Below are positions 45,997 through 57,899 of a stretch of DNA of 64,000 nucleotides, one piece after another. The notes below the pieces were generated by a model. It searched no databases. It saw only the letters and a program-made list of their open reading frames with translations, and had not been told where the DNA came from. Source of the stretch: Symbiodinium natans (taxonomy: Eukaryota > Sar > Dinophyceae > Suessiales > Symbiodiniaceae). The first letter of the stretch is position 1. The number at the start of each line of letters is the position of its first letter. The position numbers and the translations under genes are program-made. The DNA lies in contig CAJNDS010002373.1 in NCBI GenBank assembly GCA_905221605.1, forward strand, positions 60,001-124,000, given 5' to 3'.

Positions 45997-46149
45997 CTAT
46001 TTCCTTAAGAACCCTCCCCCCCAGACAAAAGCCTCCCTAAAACGACTCTTCCTTATAAGGGTAACCTAAGGGTTATTCCGTTTATGTTAGCTGTTGCATT
46101 TATTTTATTATTCTTGTGTTTTTTTGGAAGGGTGTTCTTAAGCACATAG
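45997..46149. mobile_element. Family I inverted-repeat element
   Basis: CTATTTCCTTAAGAACCCTC opposes GGGTGTTCTTAAGCACATAG. Core TTCCTTATAAGGGTAAC. Confidence 0.6.
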
Positions 46150-46283
46150 TAGAGAATAATGGTCTTAAAGAAGGAAGTCAGGTTCAAATGCAATATTTTA
46201 AGAATACTTAAACAGTAACTTCAGTATTTAATTGCTTTGAAATACACACTTGTTCGAAATATGATTATTCACCCCTATCTCCT

Positions 46284-46425
46284 AAACCCTTAAACCCAAA
46301 CCCTAAACCCTAAACCCTAAACCCTAAACCCTAAACCCTAAACCCTAAACCCTAAACCCTAAACCCTAAACCCTAAACCTAAACCCTAAACCCTGAACCC
46401 TGAACTCTAAACCCTAAACGACCCA
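46284..46425. repeat. CCCTAAA array
   Basis: About 19 units with CCCTGAA variants at the right end. Confidence 0.95.
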
Positions 46426-46724
46426 AAACTCGGAGTCCTCTCCTGCGAGCCTGGTCCTGGTGAGCTTGGTCTCGGCAACCTGGGGTCTCATCCAAGGCTG
46501 CCTGGAAGCCGTAGTACTGCTGAACCTGGCGCAGGGTTTAGGGTTTAGGGTTTAGGGCTTAGGGTTTAGGGTTTAGGGTCAGGGGTTTAGGGTTTAGGGT
46601 CGGATTGCGCATGAAGCAAATACGAAGCGTGTCACGGCTACATGGTATCGCTGCAAGATCCAAAGCCGGGTTCTTCTTTGAAAGCTACCATAGGAAGTGC
46701 AGCAGAGTGCATCCCTAAACCCTA

Positions 46725-46971
46725 ATGTTGACTTCGCATTAATAAACCCCCCCCCCCTTCATTGATCAATCTCTCCGGCCAGGGCCTCCTCAATACTGTT
46801 CGCCTAAATCCTGGTAGGACGTAGTATTAGCTTTAGTATTAGGTAGTAGCACCACGCCCGTAAAAACCGGATTTCCCGGGTCGGATTTTACAATTGTGGC
46901 GGGCTACACTATTGTGTTCCGGCAGCGGGATTTTACAATTGCGGGTGGATCCACTAATGTGAAGTCAACAT
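46725..46971. mobile_element. Family J inverted-repeat element inserted in a telomere-like tract
   Basis: ATGTTGACTTCGCATTAAT opposes CTAATGTGAAGTCAACAT. TA flanks both ends. Removing the element and one TA restores CCCTAAACCCC. The TA duplication points to a Tc1/mariner-like mobiliser. Confidence 0.75.
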
Positions 46972-47311
46972 TAAACCCCAAACCCTAAACCCCAAACCCT
47001 AAACCCTTTCTTGAACCTGGAGACTGCTTCAACACCCTACAAGACCTAAACCCTAAACCCTGTAAACCCAAAACCCAAAAAACCCTAAACCCTACAAGCC
47101 CTAAGACAGGAAGCCTTTAGGCTGGTCTCCACCGCAGGATCGTCGAAGGAGAAGATGTCGGTGCCCTGCGTGGCCACCTGTCCGAACCACTTGAAGGTTT
47201 AGGGTTTTAGAGTTTAGGGTTTAGGGTTTAGGGTTTAGGGTTTAGGGCACCCGCATAGCTGGACGAACCACGGCGCAGGTCTCCGACGTCGGCAATACTA
47301 GCTTTGCACTC

Positions 47312-47426
47312 TCTCTTCTTCTTCATCCTCATCTTCATCATCTTCATCATCTTCATCATCTCCATCTCCTTCTTCTTTTTCTTCTTCTTCTTCTACTACT
47401 CTCTCTCTCTCTCTCTCTCTCTCCCT
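47312..47426. repeat. TCT/TCA trinucleotide and CT microsatellite
   Basis: TCTTCATCA-type repeats grade into (CT)n. The minus strand reads as Glu/Asp-rich in one frame, but no gene context supports coding. Confidence 0.85.
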
Positions 47427-48349
47427 GTCTCTTACACCCCTCTTCGCCGCCGGCATGCTTCCCGCAAGACAGTATGACCACCGCTCACCAAAACCCCAAA
47501 CCCAGAGAACTATAGGATTCCAGCTCTGTGCAAAGTCAAGGGCGACTGATTGCGGCAATGACCGTCTCGTCCCGTGCGAAAATCTGCAGATGGCAATGCG
47601 CACCAGGCACACCGTATCCTGCTAAACCTGGAGGATTTGTGCAGGACCTTGACCTCATGCTTGAACGGGTCTGAAGCAGAAAGACGTCCTAAAGAGCCAT
47701 CATAGGCAAACTAGTCACCAGCCGCGGCTAGTCTTCGCACGGGGCTCGTATCCACATGAACCCGGATTCAACCTATGTCAGGTTGCTTACTCGTTCTTAC
47801 AATAAGAAGTACCATAAAGCCGCCTTTATGGTTACTGCCTACGAAGAACCAATAAATGACACAAGCCAAGCCGTCGAACCTCTATAGACTAGAGCTCTAG
47901 GTTCAGGAGGCCCTTTGGGCGGCCCAAATCCCCCTAAACACGGTCTCCACGAACCCTAAACACCCTTTCTCAACAGGTATACAAACCGTAAACCCTAAAC
48001 CCTAAACCCTAAACGCAAGATGCGGCCTCATTCATGAAGAGCAGGGTGAAGAGCCAGCCAAGGAGGAAGAAGCCCCAACAGGGCACGCAGGATCCTTTCA
48101 CCATACAGGGCTTTAAAGGGCTTAGGGGTGTAGGGTTTAGGGATTCAGGTTTTTAGGGACTTAGGGTTTAGGGTTTCGGGACTTAGGGGCTTTAGCCCCT
48201 AGGGGTTTTGCAAGGGTTCTAAGGTGTGATCTGGCGCCGATTAGGGCTCCCCTAGGGTAAGGGGTGATTGGCGCCCAGGAGTCGCCACAGACCTCCCCGT
48301 TTTGAGGCGGCACGAGTTGAGGTGTGGCACTCGCTTCCGGGGATGTTTC

Positions 48350-48531
48350 AGTTTTTTTTTTTTTTTTTGGGGAGGGGGGGGGGGGGGGGGCGGAGGGGGG
48401 GGGGGGGAGGGGGGGGGGGGAGGGGGGGGGGGGGGGGCGGGGGGGGGGGGTGGGGGGGAGGGGGGGGGGAGGGGGGGGGGGGAGGGGGGGGGGGGGGGGA
48501 GGGTGGGGGGGTGGGGGAGGGGGGGGGGGGA
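48350..48531. repeat. T run and 160-bp G-rich purine tract
   Basis: Nineteen T are followed by nearly pure G with isolated A, C or T. Glycine- or proline-rich frames here are artefacts of composition. Assembly length is likely unreliable. Confidence 0.9.
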
Positions 48532-50294
48532 ACTACGAGTCTTAGGATACTTGGAGGTTGCTTAGTTCGACGTAGGGTTGTGTGCCTGTGCAAGGAACCC
48601 TAAGCCCTAAAACCCTAAAACCTAAACCCTAAGTAAAAGTATAAGGCCACTACATAACGATGGCTTTCCTACGAATAAGCCCGTGAACATGAACCTCCAA
48701 GACCCCAAGCGCTCAGAACAGGCTTAGGGTTTTGTGTTCAGGGCTTAGGCTTGAGGAGGTCCTGCCGCGCCGCAGCATTGACCGAGCAAGCACCTTTCCT
48801 TGAGGGTCAGGGGGCACTGTAGGGCAGGGATTCGGACAAGAATGCAGAATTGTGAAGTGTCTGGAGGGCTCATGGTTCGACATTTGGGCGAGAGGCTGGT
48901 GGTATCTAACACGCGTCTTGGCCTGTCCGACATTGAATTCCGGAGACTCCGGGACCTAGGGGATGTCTCGTAGCCTGCTTAAGCCACAAAAGGTTTCCAG
49001 CTTTGGGACTTCCCTGGCAGGTGCCGAACCCACATTCTTGTCAGCCGCCAGCATGCTAGGGGATAGGATGAGGGGGAACCTTGGGGATAGAGACCCTCTG
49101 AATAAGGTCCCTGTTTAAAAGAGCCAGAAGAGGGTTCAGAAGGGTCCCCTTTTCAGGGTCTCCCTTATCCTACCTAGGACATGCGCAGCACCAAAGAACC
49201 CCGCTGGACAAGCCTCGTCCATGCGCAAATCTACCATAGGCACCCGTTGTAGGGAAGATCGTGGGGAACTTTTGTCTTACGCCTGCGAGAACCCCGCAAC
49301 TCCCGAAGTAACTGGCAGAGCTAGGGTTTAGGGTGTAGGGTTTAAGGTTTGGGGTTTAGGGTCTATAGGGTTTAGGGTTTAGGGTCCTGAAGAAGCAGCT
49401 CCTCCCCCGAAAATCTCGAAGCTCTGAGCTCCCCCGCCCAGCAGCAGGGCTCAGGTCCCTTGGGATGTTTCTCGGGATTGCTGGGGCCTGCTTGTGCTTT
49501 GTTTTGTGCTTTTAAAGTTTAGGGTCTAGGGTTCGACTCTCACACTCGCACAAGGCCGGCAAGGCATGGGTTGGTAGGTCTCTCCATAGGTGACACCCAG
49601 GGTTCATTTCTCCCCGGTATACACACCTGCTGACCCCTCACCACCGGACCATGCCAAGTGTAAAGGTTATAAATTACCTCACCAAAACCTCCCTCTGGAG
49701 GTCTGCAGGCTCTCTCTATGACGGCTAGCTCCCGCGACACTGGAAGCTTTCCCGTACTGTCCACTACGGCTCTCTGTGCTTTACTAAGGCTGCCCTCTCA
49801 TGTCAGCTTCTTCTGTCCATCGGTACTCACTGGGGCCCCGTTTGGCTGACTTCTTCAGGGCTCAGGGTCTAGGGTTTAAGGTTAGGGTCATCTTTTGCGG
49901 GTGCCGCAAAAGCGGATAGAGGAGAGCAGCAGAGAATACAGGACTCACTTTTAAGGCATTCGCAGCTCGCAGCCCGGCATACCGGGCTTTGGGCAGTCGA
50001 CCGGGGGGTTGTTCAGGTTGGTAGAAGCGATGGAGCGGCTAGGAGTCCCTTAAAAAGAGGAACCCTCACGTACTTGGAGGGGTCCTACCTTTAGGACTAT
50101 TTTGAGAACATGTCGTTTGACCAACTGCCTCATACGCGTCAGGGTCCAAGATCTGTGCCACTAGGGAATACTTGTGGCTGAGGTCAATCGAGCTTCCTAG
50201 TCTGAATGCGCCCCACACAGTCGGAACTGGAAGCCTTCTCTGCCTCTCTCCTACTACGCAGTTGCTTTGGGGGCCACATGAACACACTGGTTCG

Positions 50295-50372
50295 CTTGGG
50301 GACGAGACGAACCCGAACAATTGGGGTTAGAATATGCCATATATCCTATAATTCCTCTTAAAGGTATATGCA
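50295..50372. mobile_element. Truncated family B left end
   Basis: CTTGGGGACGAGACGAACCC followed by TATCCTATAATTCCTCTTAA, then telomere-like units replace the right end. Confidence 0.45.
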
Positions 50373-51127
50373 CCAAACCCTAAAACCTAAACCCTGAACC
50401 CTTTTCCAAGAGACTTCGCCCGCCTCGACCCTGAACCCTGAACCCTAAACCCTTCTGCGCCCGTAGCCCGAATCTACGGGCGGTCGAAGACCCAGCTGAG
50501 CAGGCGGGCGCAGCAACATGGCGGAACTTCAGCGGGCTCCTCTCTCGGAGAGCTCTTTAGGGTTTAGGGTTTAGGATTTAGGGTTTCGGGTTATTGTGTC
50601 TGAGGGATGGGTATTCGAGGGACTTTTCTGGAAGGGGCCGTCAGAAATTGTTCCCAACTGATCGCCGGAGCCGGATGTCAGAATTGATGAAGCATGGGGT
50701 TTACAGGGTCGAGGGAAGTCGTCGGGTTTAGGGTCGGGTTTCGGGTACAGATGGGATTTGGGACTGTTCAAGGAAGTGACATGGCAGAGCATGATTTCCT
50801 GGTCGAGCCGCCAACCAGGTCTAGAATCTTTGGGCCAAGCACCCAGCTTGTCAACAGGCTTCTGATGTTTAGGGTTTTCGGCTCTTTTCAGGTTGAGTGT
50901 CTGGCTTGCCTGTGCATGCATGTCGGCATCTGGGAGCTTTCTCGCAATAATGCCGGTCTAGTCAGTGAAGGCACCCTACACAGATAGCAATCGTGATGCT
51001 CGTACATGATAACCTTCATCATCGCAACAGTAGAAACAAGAACAAGAACAACAACAACAGCAATGCCATAATTATCTTTATTTTACGTAGAACATCCCAC
51101 CCTGTCTGGCTAGAGATACTTTGCGGG

Positions 51128-51260
51128 TAGGAATTCCAGGGACACTTTGGGGTTGGGCACGCCAGGGACACTTTGGGGTTGGGCACTCCAGGGACACTCT
51201 GGGTTGGGCCAACATGGCGTCTGAGGTTGGGCACTCCAGCAACACTCGGGTTAGGCCAGG
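51128..51260. repeat. 27-bp tandem repeat
   Basis: CCAGGGACACTTTGGGGTTG followed by GGCACGC, about four diverging copies. Confidence 0.8.
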
Positions 51261-51472
51261 AGTAGACCGGGCGAGGAGTAGAAGACCGGGCGAGGAGAAG
51301 AGTTGAATTCAAAATCTAGCAACCCCAGGGTGGGGAATAATAATCATGATGCGTATTCTTTCAGAAAAAATTTACCCTACCCTAAACCCTTTTGAGCAAC
51401 GGACTTTGGAGGCTGCCGGCAAACATGCAAGTTCTTAGAAGTCACATCACGCAAAACATCACGCAAACTGTC

Positions 51473-51775
51473 CTATGCACCCATATCACCATGAAGAAGC
51501 ACACGTGAATTAAGGAAACTGATCTGCAAGGCCGTCAATATATCGAATAGTAAAATGCGCTGAAACTGCTGCCACATACGACTAGCCATGTGATGCATAA
51601 GAACAAGAGCAAACTGTCCGCCAGCTCTTCGCCGTATGACCAGGGGAGCAGAAAGCATGCAGATGTGCTGAAGTGTAGTCGCCCAGGAATTACAGGCATC
51701 CGAACCCTCAACCACAGCGAGATTCATCCAGCCCTCTTCGACACACAACCAGTGTAGACAAAATCCCTCACCCTA
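51473..51775 (-). CDS. Hypothetical ORF, possible exon
   Basis: About 100 codons are open on the minus strand just downstream of a short CCCTAAACCC tract. The frame has mixed protein-like composition (VEEGWMNLAVVEGSDACNSW, then QFQRILLFDILTALQ). It ends at TAG in 51473-51475. There is no recognised domain and no convincing start codon; a Met (GWMNL) lies about 15 codons in. Confidence 0.25.
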
Positions 51776-53764
51776 AACCCTGAACCCTAAACCCGAAGCC
51801 CTCTTGCGGCACCTTCTCGGACCCAGGCAGGAGTCCCTTCGGCTCCACCACCTGGCCCTCCACCACGGCTCCTGGATCGAAGGGTGGGACAAGAAATGAA
51901 TCCTAAAAGGGTTTAGGGTTTGGGGTTTCAGGGTTTAGGGTTTGGGGTTTTAGGTTAAGGTTTAGGGCTCATATGGCTAGAGTCGGGACTCTGGTAGTGT
52001 AGTGGGGTTCATGTGGGTCTGCAAGGATCGAGTGGACTAGGGCGCATGGCGCACGGGTGGGGAGCCTCTTGGGCAAGCTGGGGTGTGACAAAGAACAGCT
52101 TGCACGAAGATCCTTGGAAACCAAATAGAACCACTTTCTTGTGTGCAAGTGCATGGCATCACGACCAGCAGATGTATCTCCGCATGTATGTTGATACATG
52201 CGACTGGCACGGGGGCATCATTCATCAATGTACATAGAAGTGTATGCCAACAACCATCATGCATTTCTCGCTGTATGTATATATATGGTACACGCATATA
52301 TACATATGCTGGCCACTGACGTATGTGCCGACTTGAGTGGGAATGCTGCGTATCAATACCGATGTCCCGACTTTCTTGGAGCCGTGTTCCTTTATCAACT
52401 AGAACCTCGGAAAAAATCTTGGACAATGTGTGCCCCTGGTTTGGCATGGGCTGAAGTTTAAGGGCCATAGACATGATGGTCATTGATTCCTGGGCTGCCC
52501 TTAACATAGTCCTTGGAGCCACACGAACACAGCATTCCCAAGAAGGACTATGCATTTTGGGTTTCTTCTTGCAAGGGCTGCCCTGCGGCTGCTTGCCTGG
52601 TCCTGCACTTGGTTCCTTAGCGCCGCATTTACTAAGAGAGCAAAACCAACAGCTATAAAGAGTGATGAAGCATGGTGGTTGCGGGGTGTGAGAACGGGGG
52701 CTTTGGCCGCCGTTTATTGCGCCCCCAACTCCGAGCAGCGAAGTCGCTGCCCATGACTACGGGGCCTGTGGGGGTCTCCATACCTTTATTGCGGTTCAGG
52801 GCTTTAGGGGGGTTTAGGGAGGCCCCCCGAGGTTATGCAATTTCTCTTTTCCCAACCTTCCAAGCTGCGGCAAGGAACTCGGGTTTAGGTTTGCCACCCG
52901 CCTAGCTGATAGTAGCATCGCACTGCGGGGAATACACTCGTTTGTCCAGCCAGAAAAAGCAGGGTTCTGGGAAACAGTGTACACTCAAGGTGTTCCCAGC
53001 CCGCAAGCCATTCAACCCCCGGTTTTAGGGTTTGGGGGGCCGAAGGCTGGACAGGCGACTTATTTTGTTTGGCCTCCGCAAAGCACCCCGACAGCTCCCT
53101 CCTACTCAACAACATTTGGGAAGAGGGGGGGGACGGGGGGGGGGGGCGGAAGGTGGGGGGGGTGGGAGATCTGGGGTTCCTTGCAAGACCTCACGAGTAC
53201 TTCGATCTCTCCTCTCTCCCCTAATGCCACGAACATCCCTAAAAACCACAGCTCTCACAAAGGCCCCAGAAGCCCTATACACAAACCCAAAGTCAAAATC
53301 CAAGGCGCCACATTCACGGCCTCCCCCACCAGATTAGCCATCTGTGGCGAGGTGGTCTCCCCGGAAGGGATTGGGAATTTAGGGCTTAGGGTAGTTTAGG
53401 GTTTAGGCTTTGGGGTGCATTTCCGAACTTCTCAACATGGGATTTGCCTGTTGGGAGAAAAGGTCCCGAGGGAATGGATGCTTGGATTCTGGGCATATCT
53501 TACAGATGCACAGGGATATCCCCTCGAATTTCACTATGTCATGTCTTGGTACAATGCTCATAGCTCAATGTTGGAGACGACGAGCATATACGAATTATAC
53601 GACAAAACGTGCTGAAGAAATCAAGTACAAAACCAGACCCCAGGGAATCGAAACAAACAAAACGGCAAACAAAAAACGCCGGACGGAAATCCATGCCACC
53701 ACGCCGCTTCGCTAAGCCCTATAAACCTTGTCTGTAAACCCCACATACCCAAACTAGAATGTGA

Positions 53765-53880
53765 TATGGGGGTTTACAAAAAATAGGGTACCCGAAAAAT
53801 AGCCCCGCAAATAGTAGGATTCCCTTACAATAAGGACCTCAAGAGATTTCCCCCCTATTTTCGGAAACCACCAGACCTTT
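53765..53880. mobile_element. Family C short repeat
   Basis: AGTAGGATTCCC, AATAAGGACCTCAA and TTTTCGGAAACCACC parallel the 24.5 kb copy. Confidence 0.4.
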
Positions 53881-53961
53881 GGCCGGTCTTGCGCAATGCC
53901 GAACCTTACTAGGGGTTTAGGGTTTAGGGTTTAGTTCACAGAAGTTTCTTCTTTGTCATAC

Positions 53962-54066
53962 CTTTGGGGATGAAATAAACCTTAAGATTGGGGTCATCTA
54001 CCCTGCACTACGATAGTTCCGATTAAGGCATATGAACCCTGCACCCTTTTAGGGTTCATCTGGTCC
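53962..54066. mobile_element. Family B element merging into a telomere-like tract
   Basis: Left end CTTTGGGGATGAAATAAACC. The interior has ACTACGATAGTTCCGATTAAG. The right end GGTTCATCTGGTCCC runs directly into CCCTAAA units. Confidence 0.55.
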
Positions 54067-54785
54067 CTAAACCCTAAACCCTAAACCCTAAACCCGAAAC
54101 CCTAATGCTTTGTCCAAGTGTCTGGAACAAAGAAGCGTCCCTCAAACGTCTGCCCCGCGCTTCGCGCAGCGACTTTTGGGCCAAACGCCGAGTGCGAGCA
54201 TGAGAGATGGATAGGTTTTAGGGTTGTTAAGTTTAGGGTTTACAAGTCTAGAGTTTATAAGCTTAGGGTTGATAAGATTATACAAGCTTAGGGTTTATAG
54301 GATTAGGGCTTCTAAGCCTAGGGCTTAGGAACCCTAAACCCTAAACCCCAAATCCTAAGCCCTAAACCCTTAACCCTAAACCTTAGGGTTGATACGTTTA
54401 GGGTCTGTTCGGGTGAGAAGGTGAACTCCGAAAGCGACCTGTGGCCTTCGCCCACAACTTCAACTCCACGGGTGCGGGTCTTTCTGAAAGGCTACCCGGT
54501 TTAGGGTTTAGGGTTTGGGGGGGTTTAGGGTTTGGGGTTTAGGGTACTCCCCAACAGATTCCGTGACTTCCTCTAGAGCTCTGGACAGCGCTTCCGCCTT
54601 CTCAAGAATTACGAAAACACTGGCAATGCGAGTCAAGAAAACCAGGCACCAGCCATGGAGAGGACTAGATAGCAGCCCGACAAGGGCCATGGTGCCAGTG
54701 TCCGAATGCTGCGCGCAGCGAGATGGCAGTGATGGAAGCCCAGGAAGAAGTACCATACAAAAATATATGTACATATATACATATA

Positions 54786-54956
54786 GGGCCCTCATTCCCT
54801 ACTAAGAACCAGGGGGGTATGCTGCCATGTGGCAACTCCATGACCTTCATCTGCCTCCCCGTTTTGGGGAGGGACCCGAGCGTGGCTGCTGGCTGCGATT
54901 GAGCCGGCAAAGGCTGCAGCAAGACCCCCTGGTTCTTAGTAGGGAATGAGGGGCCC
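54786..54956. mobile_element. Family E inverted-repeat element
   Basis: GGGCCCTCATTCCCTACTAA and GAACCAGGGGG at 54786 are mirrored at 54925-54956. A third arm copy, with GCATTCCC inserted, is at 54986-55020. Confidence 0.65.
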
Positions 54957-55143
54957 GATATATACCCTTTTTAAGGGATTCTACAGGGCCCTCATTCCCG
55001 CATTCCCTACTAAGAACCAGCTAGACAAGAGAACGCGAGGTGGCAAACGGCTGCCTGATTGCACCAAGCCCGTCCGTGCTGTGCTTCACAAGAAACAGAC
55101 AGTTGGTCTGGTTGTTTCCGCAGCACGTTGGAAGCAGTAGAAC

Positions 55144-55200
55144 CTTGGGACCAACTGAACCCCCAAATTGGCATCATATACCCTATAGACTATACGACTG
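55144..55200. mobile_element. Truncated family B left end
   Basis: CTTGGGACCAACTGAACCCC and ATCATATACCCTATAGACTA are recognisable. No right end is found. Confidence 0.4.
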
Positions 55201-55278
55201 AACCCCCAAATCCCGACAAATTCGGGCCATGAGCCTTCTGCTGGCCCCAGTAAGCACCTTTCTGAGGAAAACCCTCTC

Positions 55279-55371
55279 TGCACTATACTCCCCTTAGAAC
55301 CTTAGTAAAAATAATATGTGGGGATTATATGAACAAGAATATAACACCATTCCTAAGGGGGATATAGTGCA
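55279..55371. mobile_element. Family F element, TGCA duplication
   Basis: The element is 55283-55367: CTATACTCCCCTTAG opposes CTAAGGGGGATATAG. Perfect TGCA copies flank it. Confidence 0.75.
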
Positions 55372-55436
55372 TCTCTCTGCTGAGATCCCTTCACATCAAG
55401 ATCGGAGCGGACTCCAACAAGCATCCCGTTGAGGCC

Positions 55437-55527
55437 TCTACGATACTCCCCTTAGAACCTTAAGTTTAATATCCTCTTGGGTTTTATATAAACAACAAAA
55501 CATAAATCCCAAGGGGGATATAGTCTA
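55437..55527. mobile_element. Family F element, TCTA duplication
   Basis: The element is 55441-55523: CGATACTCCCCTTAG opposes CAAGGGGGATATAG. Perfect TCTA copies flank it. It lies 73 bp from the other family F copy, in the same orientation. Confidence 0.72.
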
Positions 55528-56229
55528 GCAGTTGGAGTTGAATGAGTCTGAACTCGTCTCGGCAAACATCACAGTGACGAAGCATGTGCGCAAGCAGCCT
55601 AATTATGTATGCTTGCCTGCAACAAAGTGGCCATGCTCTTATCTCCCTCTTCGCCCTCTCCAGTCGTCAGCTGAGCCGTATTGGCAACCACTGCGCCCCG
55701 CCCTCGCCGTCGCCGGCAAACCTTTTCAGTCGCCTGAAGGGCGCGTGAGAGGAGCTCGATCTCTGGCGTTACAGATAGGGGTGAGGCAGTCCCAAAGACT
55801 GAAGTTAACAGCCATAAGCGCTACTTACTTACTCGACAGACTTCGCAGCGAGCACTTCGATAACACGCGTCCCGTGTGGCTTTGAGATGCCATGGGCACG
55901 ACCTACTCGTTCGACCTCCTGCCCCTACCCGCAATTCAAGCAGCAGGCCTGCCGAATCAAGACAGGGCCCTGAGGCCGATAACCTCAATAAACCGACCCT
56001 ATAAAGGTCCAAAATCCTGCACCCCAACACCCCAAACCTTACACGCCCCAACCCACAAACGAAAAAAAAACGCGAAGCTCCGCCTGCAGATCAATGCCGT
56101 GAGGTCTTCCGGGGGGCGGAGATTGGTGTGGAATGCCGATGTTGAAGCTGACCTTGGGAAAGATGTTCTCTAAAGCTAAAAGCCTGTAATGGGCTTCATT
56201 CTTCATGTAAGGATACCCATGTTTCTTAA

Positions 56230-56470
56230 GGGTAAGTGTGGATGTATGTGTATATCTATATACATACATACACAATTATACACATATGCATATACATGTA
56301 CGTATACATATACATGTACATATGCATATAAACGCATGCTGTCTACATACACTACACATACATACATACATACATATATACATACATGTGTAAGTACACA
56401 AGTAGATAATCGTGTGTATACATACACATATACATATAGCGTACATAGACACATTTGTATAGGTAGATAC
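56230..56470. repeat. TACATA-rich microsatellite
   Basis: Imperfect ACATAT/ACATGT repeats over about 240 bp. Confidence 0.85.
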
Positions 56471-56635
56471 TCCTAGTGGAAATTCTGATAGATTCGCCTA
56501 GTTTAAATTCTTAGTTATTAGTTGTGAGGCACTTATCAGGAGAATACTGTGCGCTTAACGTGTGTGTGTGTGTGTTAATTCTGCTACATACGTTGCCTTG
56601 CACCAAGCGCTGCGCTCAAGCCGACGTGTCTAGCT

Positions 56636-56989
56636 TTGAAGCATCAGATTCATCGGAGCACTCGCTTCTTCGTTTTTCCTTCTGCAGTTGGTCCAAGAGC
56701 CTTCTTGGAAGACCCAAGAGTCGGTGTCTCGTTCGCGGAAGCCTCGAACGTCCTCGAGATCTGCAATGGCTCTGGCAAAACTGTTGTGGTCGACAAGGCC
56801 GCCATAAGGAGACACTTTCGTCTTGGCTCGAATTCCGAATTAATTGCTCGGAAGGGTTCTGGGCACATCGGCCATTCTTTGACCTACTTGCGCACAGCTA
56901 CAAATTCACATGTCTCCGACACTTTGCACAGGCTTGTTGCAGCCGTGGTCCTGGATGCTCCCAATTTTCCTCTCTCTCGCCAGTTTTAA
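56636..56989 (+). CDS. Hypothetical ORF
   Basis: 117 codons including VGVSFAEASNVLEICNGSGK. The stretch lacks telomere-like repeats. Other frames on both strands are also open here, so strand and coding status are uncertain. No family recognised. Confidence 0.2.
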   Translation: MKHQIHRSTRFFVFPSAVGPRAFLEDPRVGVSFAEASNVLEICNGSGKTVVVDKAAIRRHFRLGSNSELIARKGSGHIGHSLTYLRTATNSHVSDTLHRLVAAVVLDAPNFPLSRQF

Positions 56990-57899
56990 ATACTTCGTTG
57001 TTGTCCTGCTTTTCTTTCTGTACTTCTACGGGAACTCTCAACCCTTTAAGGACAATGAAATGCTTGATGGACCTACCTTGGTTGATGGACTATAGCAGTA
57101 CGTTGCCCCGTTCACGTGTTCCTTACACATAACATGGTGAGCCCACCACAACTCCTTCCCTGCGGCTCTCTCTCTCTCTCTCTTTCTCTCTCTGTCCCTC
57201 TTGCTCATAGCTGCTAAAAGGTTAAAGTGCCCTATAAAGAAGACATCGCAAAACCCTTCTGGAGCGATCCTCGACCTACGCCAGCGAGGTTCGCTCAGCA
57301 ACGATGCATAAAGCTGCGGGGACATTCGAGGAATCATGGATCTGGAGATTCAGGTTGTGGGGTTCAGAGTTTATAGTGCTTAGAGTTGAGGGCCTAGGGG
57401 TTTATAGGGTTTAGGGTTCACAACACTCATGGCTGTCGCCTTACAAACCTTGTAAGTCACAACGACGACTGTGTCAACATGGAGCGCAGAAGCCCAAGCA
57501 AACAGCTCTCTGAAACGTTGCTGCTCAGCAGATGTACCATAGCCAAGTGCTCACCGCACTGCAACCACCTGGCGCAGCAAGAGGGGGGAGCGACATCGCC
57601 AAGAAGCCCAATACACTTTGCAAGCGTTTATGAGGGTGCTATGGTGAGGAGGCGTGCCTGCTTCCCGCTTCTATCTGATCGCAAAAACCCCAAGCAAGAC
57701 GCCTCCCAGCGAAAGCTTCACAACAGAAAGAATACATTCTGTTTTTGACCCCGTGCTATGCAACTGCCTGAGACGGGAAAACGTTCGAACCTCGAATTAC
57801 AGTATCCGCCGACCCCTGCTTTAGCGGGGGAGGCGTCAGTGAAGACCCATTTGCCCTCATGCCCAAACCCCCCCGCCCTCACCCCCTCGACCTCACCCT

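Larger units (their letters stand above)
46980..53764. other. Gene-poor telomere-motif mosaic
   Basis: Telomere-like tracts at 47043-47090, 47205-47250, 47993-48015, 49323-49385, 50555-50590 and 51905-51965. Low-complexity tracts are listed separately. 51970-52900 is open on both strands without a recognisable product. Confidence 0.4.

Noticed and set aside
47298-47612. 104-codon frame with a Glu/Asp-rich tail
   Set aside because: The acidic tail is a TCT/TCA and CT microsatellite; the remainder is not protein-like and no exon signals were found.
48268-48603. Gly-rich and Pro-rich frames
   Set aside because: Products of the poly-G tract only.
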